64,000 nucleotides of DNA. Origin: Haberlea rhodopensis (Eukaryota > Streptophyta > Magnoliopsida > Lamiales > Gesneriaceae). Position numbers and translations under genes: made by a program. The first letter of the stretch is position 1, and each line of letters opens with the position of its first letter. This document shows positions 43,593 to 56,722 of this stretch, piece after piece. The stretch lies in contig CAJQUN010000009.1 of the NCBI GenBank assembly GCA_907163345.1, positions 6,634,001 through 6,698,000 on the forward strand. Reading direction: 5' to 3'. The notes under the pieces were generated by a model, which saw only the letters and a program-made list of their open reading frames with translations, was not told the origin of the DNA and made no database searches.

Positions 43593-46135
43593 AGACTTTT
43601 TTATTAAAAAATTATGGTGGTTTATAATCATTTTTGGATGAGAATTGATATGATTATTTAAAGTTGGATACAATTTGTACAAGATTGAGATATTTTTGTA
43701 CGCTAGTAAATTTACAATAATAATTATATTTATTTTTAATATTTAATATTAAATAAATAAGGAAATATTTGGTATTAAATACATTATTATCGAAGCTTCG
43801 CAAATCGTTTAATATATTTAATGTTTGTTAGAAAAACAAGGGAATATACTTATGTTATTATTATTTTACGTTGAAAGCAAGGATTCCACATGCCAACGGC
43901 TCCACTGACGGCGTTTTCAACCGGTTTCTACGCGGCCCACCGTCTACCGTTTCGCTTTCCCATTCAAAACTGTTGCCAACGATTCTGGATAAAATTCTAC
44001 CAACGCCTCCTTTTTTTAACTTTTATCGTTGGCCGAGAATCTTTGGTTCCTTCGCCTTGAATTTAAGGGTCGACAAAGCAATAGGTGTGTGTGTACAAAA
44101 GGGTATATACAGAAAATCGTATATATTGTTTTGGTATTGGTTATTTGTTAGAAGATGTTAAATAGGATGGGTTTGAGGTTGGTATAATGTAGGATCTCTT
44201 GTTCTTGCTGAAGAAAGTTTGAATTTTTTTCTGGGTTTTCTGTTTTTTGCTCGGAAGTAGAATCAACATGTTATGGTTGTCAATTTTGTGATTCAGGCAT
44301 TGGCTCCAAGGAAATTAGTTGTTTTTTACCTTTTGATTTGTTGATTGTATGCTTTGTACACATTTATGGTCTAGTTAGGAATTTGAATATGGAACTTATT
44401 TATGATGTGTTTTGAAGATTATTTGTGTATTTTTATGCCAGTAATGGAGGTGGGTGGTGGGGGTTTATTGCTGTCAGAATTATCGAAGCTGTTATTAATT
44501 GGCCTTGTAATAAGCTTATCATTAAGGCTGACAAAGCAAATTCATATTTCAAGTTGTATTTGGTTTCGTATTTGGTTAGATTTTTTCAAGAAGCAAGAAA
44601 AGAATTCAAAATTGTTGTTAGCTTAATTGATGTGCTTTCTCCTATTTTCCTTTAAGTTTTGTTCCAGAATCTTGTTATGGTTAGAAATTCTACGAGAAGT
44701 CAATTTGTGTTTATGATATAAATCAGTTTACTCTAAAGCCTTTTTTTCTAAGACATGCTAGATAATGATTCGGAGATTCTGTCTAGGAACATGAAGGTTT
44801 CTTGCGTTAGCTATACACATCCAGTCTTGGTTAGCATTGAAATATTATTGACTTTGTTCATTTTGTAATGTTTACTTACATACTGGCTGGTGGTCACTCT
44901 TTGTTTTTGCTTGTCAATTGACGGAAAACTAAGGATAGGATGGTTGATGCAAATATGTAATGGATACAAGTTATGCACATCCTTGTTTAGACCGCAGTTC
45001 TAGTACCAACGGTTCTGGTTCTTATGTAAGGCAATCACTTGGATATGGTTTTGGTTTCAATTCCTGATGGATTGAGTTCCTATTTGCTTATAGTTTAAAC
45101 CAATTTGAAAGAAAATTTATATTTTAAATTTTATGGGCCGAGGGAAAAAAAGGTACGACTCATGAAATAATCAAACTAATTGAATTCAATTATTTAACAA
45201 ATATATTCAGATATTATGTTTTACGAATATTTAATTTTTATATTATGAGTTAGAATATTTAAATTATAAAGTAAGTTGTCTATATATATTTCGGGATTTT
45301 GAAACTTAAGAACAATTAATGATTTTAGTAACAATTTCACACAGTTCCAATTTTGGTTTTGGTTCCAATTTCTTATTTTTAGGAACCGGAACTGAAAAAC
45401 TTTCCAGTTTCTGGAGATGCTTCTGGTTTTGGTTCACGGTTCAAATGGAACCATGGTCAGACCAATTCTTGGGGGTGGTTCTTGCATTGTTGGGCTTTTA
45501 TTATTTGGAAAGTTGAATATATTAAGCCATATCTTGGCCAGGGTGTTCGCAAGTTCTTCAATAATGAAAAATATTTTAAATGTCTCGGTCTCTGCCTTGG
45601 ATTGTAACATATTATGATTCTGCCTTTAACACAATTAATTACTTAATTTGTATATTTCTGTTTGAGGAGAGTCCAGAAATGCTTTTAAGGTTTATTCCAT
45701 TCTGTTTCATGGATAAAGAAAATAAAGGAGAATTTTTCTCTTCCAGATATTAACTAATGTGATTTTGTGTAGCATCTGCAGCAAGATCATATTAATTGAT
45801 AACATATTTATCGACTTTGTTTTCACTTTCTCCTATATCCAAGTAATTACTTCTTCCTCGTGTTGTGATCATAGGTTGGATTCTATCTGCATCATTCAAT
45901 TTAGCATACATTAGATGGGGTAGAGAACGAGTGTTTCAATGTTATTTCTTTTTCATGAAATTAATTCTGTTTGTGTGAATTATGAGCACTTTTTCTAAAC
46001 TAAAGCTACATACATTTTCAGGAGGAAGGTAGCTGTGGTCGCAAATCTTCAGGAAATAATTTTGTTATTGTCCTAAGGGTTTTTGGTTAAGAATTGCCAA
46101 GATTTCTTCCTTAGATCTGGTGGTGGAAGATAACC
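43403..46135 (+). other. Upstream region of the OTU gene
   Basis: Starts with AT-rich DNA and a TA microsatellite (43556-43588). A C-rich leader-like stretch with a possible donor (GCAATAG|GTGTGTG, about 44084) and an acceptor-like CATTTTCAG ending at 46020 suggest a 5' UTR intron of about 1.9 kb before the start codon. Worn ggttccaa-type repeat DNA lies near 45000-45480. The open frames here show no domain. Confidence 0.4.
43556..43588. repeat. TA microsatellite
   Basis: About 16 uninterrupted AT dinucleotides beyond the right border of the Mutator-like element. Confidence 0.9.
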
Positions 46136-49100
46136 ATGTATGAGCTAGATCCTGATGTTGTTAGGTGGGGCCTTCACCTTTTAGATGTTTGTTCTCTTTC
46201 AAATAATGGTTCTCCAGAAACTATTACTTGCTATGAGAATGATTTGTCTCGATCCGTTACTGTGGAGGAAGGATTTTGTTATCCAACTAGCTCCGTTGTG
46301 GATGAAGGATTTTGTTACCCAACAGACTCTGTTGTGGAGAATGATGAAGTAATTGCTCACGCTCTTCAGGAAGAATTATCATCGCTTGCGACTGCAGAAG
46401 CATCGAATACTGCATTTGCTTTGGAGGAACATCAAAATGAATCTATTCTTTGTCAGGATTGGCTTGATCATTCAAAAAGGTTCTTGAATTCTGGTAAGAA
46501 AACCCAAGGTTCTATATTTTTTTCACACAGAAAGTTCTTCAGTCTGTTTGAAAAATAATTATGAATTTTCTCGCTTTTACTGAAACAGTTCTGTTTTTTT
46601 AACCACATGTCTGGGTTGAAAAAATTGGTTAAAAATAGAGACAAGGGTTATCTTTGGGAAGATTACTCTTAAATAATTTATAATTATGGAAGAAAAAGAA
46701 GGGAGATAAAATAAATACAAGTCTATAAAGAGGGTGAAATTTTGATAAAATTTGGAGGTCAAAAAAGATATTTTAGTTGGTAGAAACAATCCAAATACAG
46801 AATAATGGGTACCTCATCTTTTGAATTGTTTCTATTTTTATTTCTTGAAAAACATGTGATCCAAATAAGATGGTTTAACTGTTTATTATTTCTAGAGTGG
46901 AATATTGTTTCTTAGGCTCCCAAAAGGGACATGCATGTTAAGTTTGATTCATCTGATGCACAATTTTATCAGTTGAGAACGATGATCAAGATGCCTTACC
47001 AGAGATAGAAGATGAATCAGCTCTTGACGGTGAATTGGGTAAAAGACTGAACCAGATGGTTCCTGTTCCTGTGAGTTTGCCATATTTGTTTAATCAATGA
47101 GAATTTCTTTTATCATTGTGAAATTTTGTTATGCAGCTGTAGTGTCAGATTGTTTTCCATGTGACATGTTTTAGGATCAATTTATTGCAAAAAGTAGTTA
47201 CCTATAATTATCGATAGTGTCCTTGACTTACTAGTGTCCATTTGTTGCAGCACGTTCCTAAGATTAATGGAGAAATACCACCTGCTGATGAAGCCACATC
47301 AGATCATGAAAGGCTTCTGAACAGGTCCTCTTTTTAGTTATAATTTATGCCAATATTTTTTGGAATTATTGGAGTAATGGTATATTTGAGTCAAGGAGTG
47401 ATGATTTTTTTTAGGTAAGGAGTGACAATATTTGAGTAACATAAAATCCCATCATTTCTATATTTTTTATAAACCCTTCGTTACTAGGCAAGATGTTTTC
47501 AAAGCTGACTCCTTGGCATTCTCGTTTCAAGCTTTAGATTATTTGGTTCGACCATTGCAGTCGAATGAAAGGTTTTTTGAGCTTCAACTTTGATTTAATA
47601 GTTATTGTCCGAGGAAAAAAACCAAGGTCAGAAGTCCCAATTAATACTATTTGAGAAAAACACAAATGAACTTATGGAGCCTGAAGTACTGCCAAATCAC
47701 CAATGCATAAAGGAATCAGACTGAAATTATGCTACTGGCTCATTACTGAGTCTGGTCCTTCACTAATAAACAATGACGATTGTGCAAAAACAGAAAAGGT
47801 AAGTGAGCCAGTATTTTGTTGAATTTGCATTTCCTTTCAATTTCTATATGCGCTGGCTGTGCGAAACAGTAGCGAAGCTCGAATAGGGAAATGTCAAGAT
47901 TGTGTGACTAGCATGCTAGGAGTCAGATATGCATGCAAAAACTTTACCATGACCCAACATTGAATCTCTTTTAGAAAGCTAGTAATGTCTAATATATTCC
48001 TCAACTGAGGGAGAGTGCATTCTATTTATTAGAAAGATTTGAAGGAATTGATTGTTAACTTTTTTCCTTTTAGATTTAGGTTAGGTTTTTCCTTGTATAC
48101 ATGCATGTGATTGTAGAATGAATAGAACACCTAGATCGAGTATTTTCTTATAGGTCTCCTCAGCTTTTCAGTCTTTTATTGCCTATTGTTCTGTATGCTA
48201 TCTTTTTCTTTGGGCACTCACTCCTGGTTGTTGTCCGTAAACAAGTTCACAAATCAGATTCATGACGATTGTATTAATCTGATAGTATGATGACTCATTA
48301 GTTCTCCATTTAGTATGATGAATTTTGTTCGACAGTCCATTTTAATGTCTTATCTTTTAAACTCATGTATTGCCATTATATCATTCAGATTGCAGTTATA
48401 TGACTTGGTCGAATTAAAAATCTCGGGAGATGGTAATTGTCAGGTGAGCCCTGGATAGCTCTGCGATCTTAACTACTAGTGTACAAGTGGAATTCTACAT
48501 CCAGCATATTAATAAAAATAATGTTCAAATGTTCTCGGTATGCCTGCGACATCAGAAGCAACTATCAACTTTTTTAGAGAGTAGATATTATACTAAATAC
48601 TGCCAATAGTTTAGTTAGGCATAGATTCCTACACATTTATTAGAAACTTGAAATATGAAGAGGGTGACTTTGCCAAAATTATTGGTTTCATTCCGTGACT
48701 ATAGATAGGTTTCCAAAGACCCTCCTCGGCTATTGGTCTTTTAAGAAGGAAAATTGCTTTCTAAGTGAAGAACAATTATGTCAATTACCAAAATAAGAGA
48801 AATTAGTTCCCCTCCACTCCAAAAGTTTCTGTGAGAAGTGAAGAGTTCTCTCAAGTGAATATTATTTACAGTGAATATTACATGAAAATAGGTCATTTCT
48901 TGAAATTGAACTGGTGATTTATGTAGAACCGACATTCCTACATCAGAATAGCATATAGCTCCTGTTACTAGTCGTCTTCCTGTTCTGTTAGTCTTGATCT
49001 AATTCATTCCATCACAACCAAGCCCCTTGTTCTGTCTACAGTTCCGTTCGTTGTCGGATCAAATATACCGGACTCCAGAGCATCACAAATCTATTAGAAC

Positions 49101-50137
49101 TCAAGTAGTTAACCAGGTTTGCTTGTGGTTTGACAATACATTATGTTTTCATCCTTGAATTTAGTCATTTCAATTTTGTTAATGTGATACTCTGTCATTG
49201 GTAATATTCTGCTTTTGGTGTGTGCTAATCATCAGCTAAAGTCACAACCTGAGTTATATAACAATTATGTCCCAATGTCTTACGGCGACTACTTGAAGAA
49301 AATGAGCAAGTATATTTTCATCTAAAGCTGTGTCATTTCCTTGATCTCTATTGCTATTATCTATTTGAAATTTATTTTCCATGAATGCAGAAATGGAGAA
49401 TGGGGTGATCATGTGACACTACAGGCTGCTGCAGATTTTGTATGATTTCTTTCAATCTTCATCTGTAACCTTATTATTTGTTGTAGCTTTTTTACATATT
49501 TGCATAATCATGTAGATTACATTTTTTTTATTATGGTTTTAACCCGTTTTGTGTTATTGCAATTATTTTTTTATGTTGATTCTATTTGGATCAAATAGTT
49601 GATGGTTTCTATTGAATGGCAGTTCGGGATCAAGATCTTTGTTCTTACATCATTCAAGGACACATGTTATATTGAAATTCTTCCTCAAATGCAGAAGTCA
49701 AATAGAAGTAGGATTTTTTTTCTTTTACTTGTGCTAATTTTTAGTTTTTTTTCCCTTTATCCGTGTTTGGATGTAAGTTTTTTGCAATGCATTTGAAAAT
49801 CAATCTAGAATGATTTCATTCTATAGCTCTCTGAGTCATAAAAATTGAACTCGTGATTTTTGTTGTGTTAAACTGTTTACATGTTTAAATGTTTGTCAAT
49901 GCAGTTATATTCCTGAGTTTCTGGGCCGAAGTGCACTATAATTCAATTTATCCATCCGGAGGTAAATGTTTATATTCTAAAAAAATGTGATTTTTCTTGT
50001 CCTTGTGCTACTGAATTCGAACGAATGCCTTCTGTTTCTATTTTAGCCCGCACGATCATGTTTGTCCATGAATTTCGTTGTTTGTAGAATTTCCTTCCAT
50101 CGAAAGCAAGAGGAAGAAGCGATGGTGGTGGACATGA
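46136..50137 (+). CDS. OTU-family cysteine deubiquitinase
   Basis: Predicted ubiquitin-cleaving protease of 324 residues, similar to the Arabidopsis OTU9-OTU12 group. Ten coding exons: 46136-46493, 46973-47070, 47251-47324, 48389-48443, 49042-49116, 49236-49309, 49391-49439, 49623-49707, 49905-49961, 50088-50137. All have GT-AG borders and phases that join. The N-terminal 150 residues are acidic and include NDEVIAHALQEELSSL, a block seen in this group. The OTU core begins near LQLYDLVELKISGDGNC with catalytic Asp191 and Cys194. It continues through FRSLSDQIYRTPEHHKSIR, YLKKMSKNGEWGDHVTLQAA and FLSFWAEVHYNSIYP with catalytic His300. All three catalytic residues are present. The tail is basic (KRKKRWWWT). 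A 12-residue in-frame duplication lies at residues 44-67. It faces the PUF gene tail to tail. Confidence 0.93.
46265..46336 (+). repeat. In-frame 36-base duplication in OTU exon 1
   Basis: EEGFCYPTSSVV is followed directly by DEGFCYPTDSVV. The unit adds 12 residues to the disordered N-terminal part without affecting the frame. Confidence 0.9.
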
Positions 50138-50813
50138 ATGTAACTGCGATTCGAAAATCTTCACATTTTGTGGCAAACATCAAACCATTGATTGATTAGC
50201 TTCTTTGTTATATGTAAATAAGAAGAGGCCCTTTTTTGTTTTACATATTATACCTGAATTAGTATGTACATATCAATTTTGATGACTTTTATACTCTCTT
50301 TTTTCCACTTTCATATATATATTTTTTGTATATAAGAATTCATCGACTGTTATCAGCTGTTTATGTATGTAAAATAAAATGTCATTCTCATTTTTCAGAC
50401 TAAGAGCAGACAGCATAACTTTGATTAGAGGAGTCACTTATTTTAAAATAATTTAAATTTGAGGATATGGTAAGTCTATATTTCTATATGTTATATAGAA
50501 AATATATTTTTATTGTAAATGAATGTCAAATTATGTTGGATAACATTGATACTTGTCTACCAATAATTACAAGCAATATCAAGAAAGTAGGGATTCACAT
50601 CAAAAAATTTGTTTATTATGATTTATAATGTGGAATGAGCTTATATACTCAGATCAGTTCTTTACAAGTGAACAGTTGATTATGAGCAGACTACACAAAA
50701 TAATCAAGAAGACCTAACCTACCTTATTCCAGCAAAACTATATCAACAGAGTACCATCATATACAACCAATAAGGTGGCCAAAAAAACTAATAATCTTCA
50801 GCTCAAAATTGGA
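50138..50813. other. Intergenic region between convergent OTU and PUF genes
   Basis: 677 bases hold the 3' ends of both transcripts. AT-rich with several AATAAA-like signals in both directions; no gene. Confidence 0.6.
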
Positions 50814-53800
50814 TCATTTCGAAGAGGGATTAGATGAGGATTGCCCGATGTGCTTTTCTGTAAAACGATATCATAAAACATCAGTTGGGTTTGATCATGA
50901 AATAGAACTGTCATTTACAGTAAATTCTTCTCGTAAACATACACGTACCTCCGGTTGCAACGAGCTTCTCGACAAGGGAAACAATGTGTTTGCCGTAAGT
51001 ATATTTCTTGAGTGTATTCAGGTGAACCTTGATGCGAGAGAGAATCAATTCACGGCTTTGATCATCACAAGTCTCCAGTACCCTCTGCACAACGTAATTC
51101 CCGAATTGGTCTTTCATCATTGCCTGAATTTTGCAATGTAGACGCTTACTCTCAGTGCTTGTTTTTCATAACTTGAACTGAAATTTCAAGTTGTTAGACA
51201 AATATTTCTAGCTAAAAACAGTAACGCAACACACCTGTAACGGCTCATTTTCATCGGTTGTACCAAGAATCTCATTCACCAATAGCTTACGTTCTTCTGG
51301 ACCACCAAATGTCAAGCACTTTTCAATAACATTGGAAGCATATTTTTGTTGACTCATCTTCTCAATTTGTCCAGCAAGTTTTCCGATAATTTCTGCCCGT
51401 TCATGTGGTTTACCATGCTGCAAGACATGCTAAACAAAACAGAAAAGGATATTGAGTAACACGGATGGTACAATTCTTACAAAAACATTAGTATCGTCAT
51501 CTAGATGGAAATAGGACGAAATTTCCAACATCAACAAAGTACATATGAAATGCAAATGCACAAGCTAATTCTTGATATCCATTCTGAAAAGGTGTAACCA
51601 ATATAATATTCTGATGAAAATGCATCAAGGTTGATCCTTAACAACTTGGTGTATATTCTTCCATGACTCACAGGAATGATTGGATTGTTTGGCAGTGATT
51701 TTGTGCTCTGTTTACATGTATGATCTCAACTGAGCTATGAAAAGGATCATTTACATTTTAGTTTACTCATTAGTGATATTATTTAAAACACCTCACTATA
51801 ACGGTGAACCGATCAAATGAAAGCAATATCAACTGAGGATCTGATGAAATAATAGATTTTTACAAAGCGCAAGATTGAAGTTTGAAATTCAATGACCACC
51901 AACTTCCAAATCAGTCACATTGTAAATGCATCCTAGACGTCTCATTTTATAGATATAATGCTTATGACAGTCTTATGAAGCTAAGTACCTGAATGACATA
52001 ATTTCCATATTGGTCCTGCGCTAGGTTACATATTGAGCTCATTATTTCATCCATTATGATCTGTTGAGTCTTTGAATCACCACAATACTCAAGAACCCTC
52101 TAGTGACAAGAAAATGATTGCATATGTCAGTAAAGTGGACCCAATATCATATTAAAAAAACCTATTAAAAATACTAACCTGAATGACACGACAGCCATAA
52201 GCATGTGTGGATAAATTCACAACTTGCCCCACCAAAGAAGATATTATGCTTTCAACTCGATCTTGAGAAATACACTCTATGCATTTCTGGATTACATGAT
52301 TACCATTCTGATCACGAACACATTTCAGCACTGAACCATCAAGCTCCTTTACCATCTCAGTCTGCAGCTCGACATCAACCACTTCCAAGGCCTGTTATCA
52401 GATTAACATGTTAACATAATCCATTAAGGCGGATTTGCAAATAGGAAAAAAGAATAAGAAAGGACTTCATTATCTAATCTTTAAGTTTTTTTCATGAAAT
52501 AAGGATTTTTCTTTATTAAATTCATCACTGATACTGAAAGGAATGGTAAAACTTCAGAAGAAGTGTTGTTAAAGAGCAATAGAGCATAAAAATAGACCTT
52601 CTGTATAACTCTGCAACCATACATCTGTAGGCTGAGAGGTAAAACATGGCCAATCAGGCGCCTGGATAACTCCTTTCGTTGACTTTCAGTGCCATGCTCA
52701 AAGAACTGCCATAAAAACAATAACATTCTTGTGATTGGAACATTTTTTGTATATGACAAATGTTTCTAAATAAAAAAACATTACCTTTTGTATGACATAA
52801 TTCCCAAAGACATCGATCATCAAATTATGAGCATGAGGAATAATCTCTGAGAATATCTTAATCTTTTCATTGACAGTGGCAGTCTCTAGCTTCTGCTGAA
52901 TAAAGCGACTTCCATGCTGATCCATACTGCATCATATAAGGGGGGAAAAAGAACTCAGAGAACAAGTAAATAAAACAATGAAACAATGTATCTGTTGGCT
53001 GTTGCTGCTGATTCATACCTGAACTCAATAACATGACCGAATACATCTGAAAGTTCTAAAGATTTGGTCTTATTGTTCTTGACCAAATCTAATAGCGATT
53101 CAGACCTTCTTTTCATATTGCTTCCAGTTTGTGAATGCGGCAAACCAGTGGATTCTTCATTTACACTTTTCGACTTCGAGGGATGTGATGAACCTTTCTC
53201 ATCGTGGAACGTAGGACTTTTAGAAGTGACGGTGGAATGTGCCGAATTTAGCACTCGGTTTCCATGGTATGAAGAAGCACCTGGTCCAAATGCAGGGCTC
53301 CCATGGTACAGTTGATTAGTGCTGCTAGGCGTTTGTAAAAAGTGCGATGGATATTGATGTTTCTGTTGCAAAAGCAGTGACTCAAGATAAGCTTTCTCCA
53401 AAGATTGAAAATCCTCATGGTCCTGGGGACTACCAGCATAGTACTTTCCTGGGTAAGAATTTCCTAAAATATGCTCAACACTCCTTTCTTGATTGGATAT
53501 TTTTTGCATATACTGAATTAGAAGCGGATCCATAACAGGATGATGAAGACCTGTCTGGCTGCTACTTCTAAATTTCAGTCTATCTTCAATAGCACCAGTC
53601 AAAAGTGAACCTAAAGAATATTTCAAATCAAGTCATCAAAAAAAAAATGCTTACACTAATAAAATAATAAAAATTGAATAATTAAGTCAATTTGAACAAC
53701 CTGGAACAAGATCATGGTTGATCATCATACCATGATTTGGATTAGCTGAGTATCCACTATGTCCATGACTAGGCACATCCAGACCAGGAAAGTTACTGCA

Positions 53801-56345
53801 CTGACGCAGGATTTTCATATCATCTGACGTTGCAAAAGTCATCGGCTTCAGTTGAGACTGAAGATTACTAGTAGAAGATGACCTTCTAGGAAAACTTGCT
53901 CGCTCATTAAGAAGTGCCTTTTGGATAGTAAGTTCTCTCATTAACTCATTATCTCTTGCTAACTTAGCATAGTTGATGTTATTAACCAACATTTCTGCTA
54001 TTGACTTGTCAATGTTATGCTGCTGCTGATTCTGTGCATAATAACCAGGAGGAGGTATTCCCAGGTGAAGAGAAGACTTCAAAATATCTTCAGCATGAAG
54101 TTTACCTTTAGACATGCTTAATCCAGAGAGAGAATCTGAAATGCCAGCCATCTCAAAAACGCTGGATGAAGAAATATTAGGGGCATCCGAGATCACCGAA
54201 TTTGTGTCAGCTTGGCGAACACCACTACCAGCAGAAGATACAAAGGTACTAGGGAGGCCTGAGTCCATATTCTGATTGCTAGAGAAGTCTGTAAAAGCTT
54301 TCCTAGGATGTATTGCTTCAGAAGATTCTTCTGTTTTTCGTATCTCTGCTGCTTTAGTATTAGAAATTTTGGTTAAATCAAAAGCTTCACCAACCGAGTT
54401 GTGGCTTGCAGGGCGAGCAAGATGTGAAGTCACGGGCTGACCAACCCCTTCCTGAAACAAGCCATACATTTATTTTTTTATGAAGAGGTGATTAATTGTT
54501 GGCGTGTTCAGCCATTTATTGGCGGTGATTTCAGACAATAAAAGTGCATTGATAACTGGTAACAATCCTTGACATGTTCAAATATTTAAAATGAAACGAG
54601 AAATATATACATGTAGAACATGTTCAACTTCTTCGTCAAATTGTATGACATAACATGCTTATTGTAATGACTTCACAATTATAAAGCCTCAATAGTAATA
54701 AAATCTTATCTCTGGACTGGCAAGGAGCAATGTAATGAGTAATACATCATTTAGCAGAAAACAGTGCAGACAACTACATCCTCGATATCATTCACAACTC
54801 ACTTTTACGCCTCAAAAAGGGCATGGTGAAAGATAGATAAAAAACACTTGTGCTTATAGCTTGAATGATTTAGGTATGGCACTTCCACAGATAGCAAATG
54901 TCAATTGCTTAGACCTTCACTGGGATATTTCTTTTGTTAGGTTGCTGTTAAGCAATACCTAACCATACATACGAGCCATAATTTATGCCTGTACATTGTT
55001 GCGGAGCATCAGCAATAACCCTGATCTGATCTGGTTAGGTACTTTCACTACCAAATACAGTGCAATTTGATTATTAGATTTAGAGGCATATCTATAAATT
55101 TAGTGTGTGAGGTGGTGCTAGGGGGTGGGGCTTGGATGATGTAACATATTTTGGTTAGGGAATCGAGCAAACGCTTACCATTTTACCAAAAGCAATAGCT
55201 CGTGGTAGGTGCAACTCCATATATGTAAGTCATACATTAGTCCAAGCACTAGATTTCGGTCACTTGCACAGGGGCAATTATCATTTTCTTACAATCTCCC
55301 TTCTAATAAATGCATCAACTTGTAACTCAATGAGTCAGACACATTATCTTTGTTTTAATATAATTATAAGATCGAATTTTGTAATTTTACTAAAAGTTAT
55401 AGTTGGTAGCAAGTATGTAGAAATCTTTTAAAAACATGTAGCAACCTAAGCGTCGTGTTTTGATCATTCTCTCGGTAGCCCAATACTTAGATATTCAGAA
55501 AAACTTCATAAAACTTAAAAAAAATTGAAATTAAATATTGTGTTCAAGTAGATTCTGATTGCTCCATTGATAGATCTTCCCCTGATTGTGACAAGTTAAC
55601 AACAATACTTAGTTAATGCCCATAATTCTGCATGCAGGAAAGCACTTTGAGCAATTGCATCAACAAATAAGAGAGGAGAACAGCAAACCTGGAGTATATC
55701 TGCAAAACTCTTTCTTCTAACTCCCATTCCAGAACTCGAGCCCTCAATTAAACCAGTGGAACTTCTGTTTAGAAACTCAGCAGAATTTTTTCGTGAAATA
55801 TTTCTTAAAGCAGCCTTCCTCAACTCCATCGTATCGTCTTCCATTTTTTTGACAGGCAAATTAGGCCGCATTGAGAACAGGTTGCCACCATTATCCACAA
55901 AATCTTTATTCTGCAAATCTCCAACGCGGCCCAAACCAAACCCTGCTGCTCTGATCCTCTGCGCGACCCGCCAATCCTCTTTTGACAACAAAGGAGGGGG
56001 AAGTCTAGGATTAAGATTCTCATGTGAATAATAGTATTCCAAATAATAGGGATGTGATCGAATTTGTTCTTCCGATAACACGCCAAGGCTAGAACTGTTA
56101 CTACCGCTACTACCACTTCCATCAAATTGCACAGCACTGGGATACATAAAAAGATTTCCGGCACTGCGTAATGCACCCTCCACTGTCGGAGGGGCGCTGC
56201 CACTCCTACTTATATCAAAATCTCTCTCCCTCTCAAGAATTAAACTACTATTCTGCTGATGTTGCTGCTGCAGAAGCAATAATTCAAGTTCCTTCTCTAA
56301 GCTACCACTACTCCCTAAATTTCCCTTCGAATTCGATCCTCTCAT
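50814..56345 (-). CDS. Pumilio/PUF RNA-binding protein (APUM group)
   Basis: Post-transcriptional repressor that binds 3' UTRs in the cytoplasm (family knowledge). 995 residues in ten coding exons, minus strand: 56345-55689, 54451-53701, 53610-53019, 52926-52785, 52705-52598, 52391-52179, 52099-51989, 51429-51235, 51123-50949, 50857-50814. All introns are GT-AG and phases join. The long N-terminus has plant Pumilio blocks SRSGSAPPTVEGAL, HPYYLEYYYSHENLNPRLPP and RRKSFADILQ. The C-terminal Pumilio domain (from about residue 655) has eight repeats with base-contacting sets S-R-Q, N-Y-Q, C-R-Q, N-H-Q, C-R-Q, N-Y-Q, S-N-E and N-Y-Q, the canonical code for UGUANAUA. The frame opening at 56384 starts with GTG. 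The first true ATG is at 56345, just after a 5' UTR acceptor. Confidence 0.93.
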
Positions 56346-56370
56346 CGTGATTCCACCACTTAATCCTTCC

Positions 56371-56722
56371 CTACAATCATTCACATTTAAGAAAATATCA
56401 TTTTCGATTCAAAAAGGTTCTTAACAAAAACCCTGAAAATTCCACAAAAAAAGGATTCATTTCAAACCCAATTCCCTCTGGATTCAATACAGCAATAACC
56501 CAAACACTTGCATGAAAGAGATGTAAAACTAGATCATACAAAACAACGCAAGCAAATAATAATCATATTAGCCAAAAAACAAAACATGCACGCGAAAAAT
56601 AACAACAATCCGCTTGAAAAATTCATGATTGATCAACTCCGATACCCATATCACAATCATTCAATCAATGCATGCACAGAAAACCAAAAGAAAAATGGGA
56701 CATTGGCGGAGAATAAACTTAC
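56371..56722 (-). other. 5' UTR intron of the PUF gene
   Basis: On the minus strand a strong donor TTTTTG|GTAAGTTT lies at 56722 and the acceptor AATGATTGTAG ends at 56371, 26 bases ahead of the start codon. No ATG-led frame continues across it. Confidence 0.7.

Noticed and set aside
43871..44161. 96-residue frame upstream of the OTU gene
   Set aside because: No domain; overlaps the likely 5' leader and intron start of the OTU transcript.
44402..44655. Two overlapping frames in the OTU upstream intron
   Set aside because: Neither has a motif. AT-rich sequence typical of an intron.
56346..56384. Longer PUF N-terminus starting MNDCREG
   Set aside because: The first codon is GTG and an ATG just upstream reads directly into TGA. 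A splice acceptor sits at 56371.
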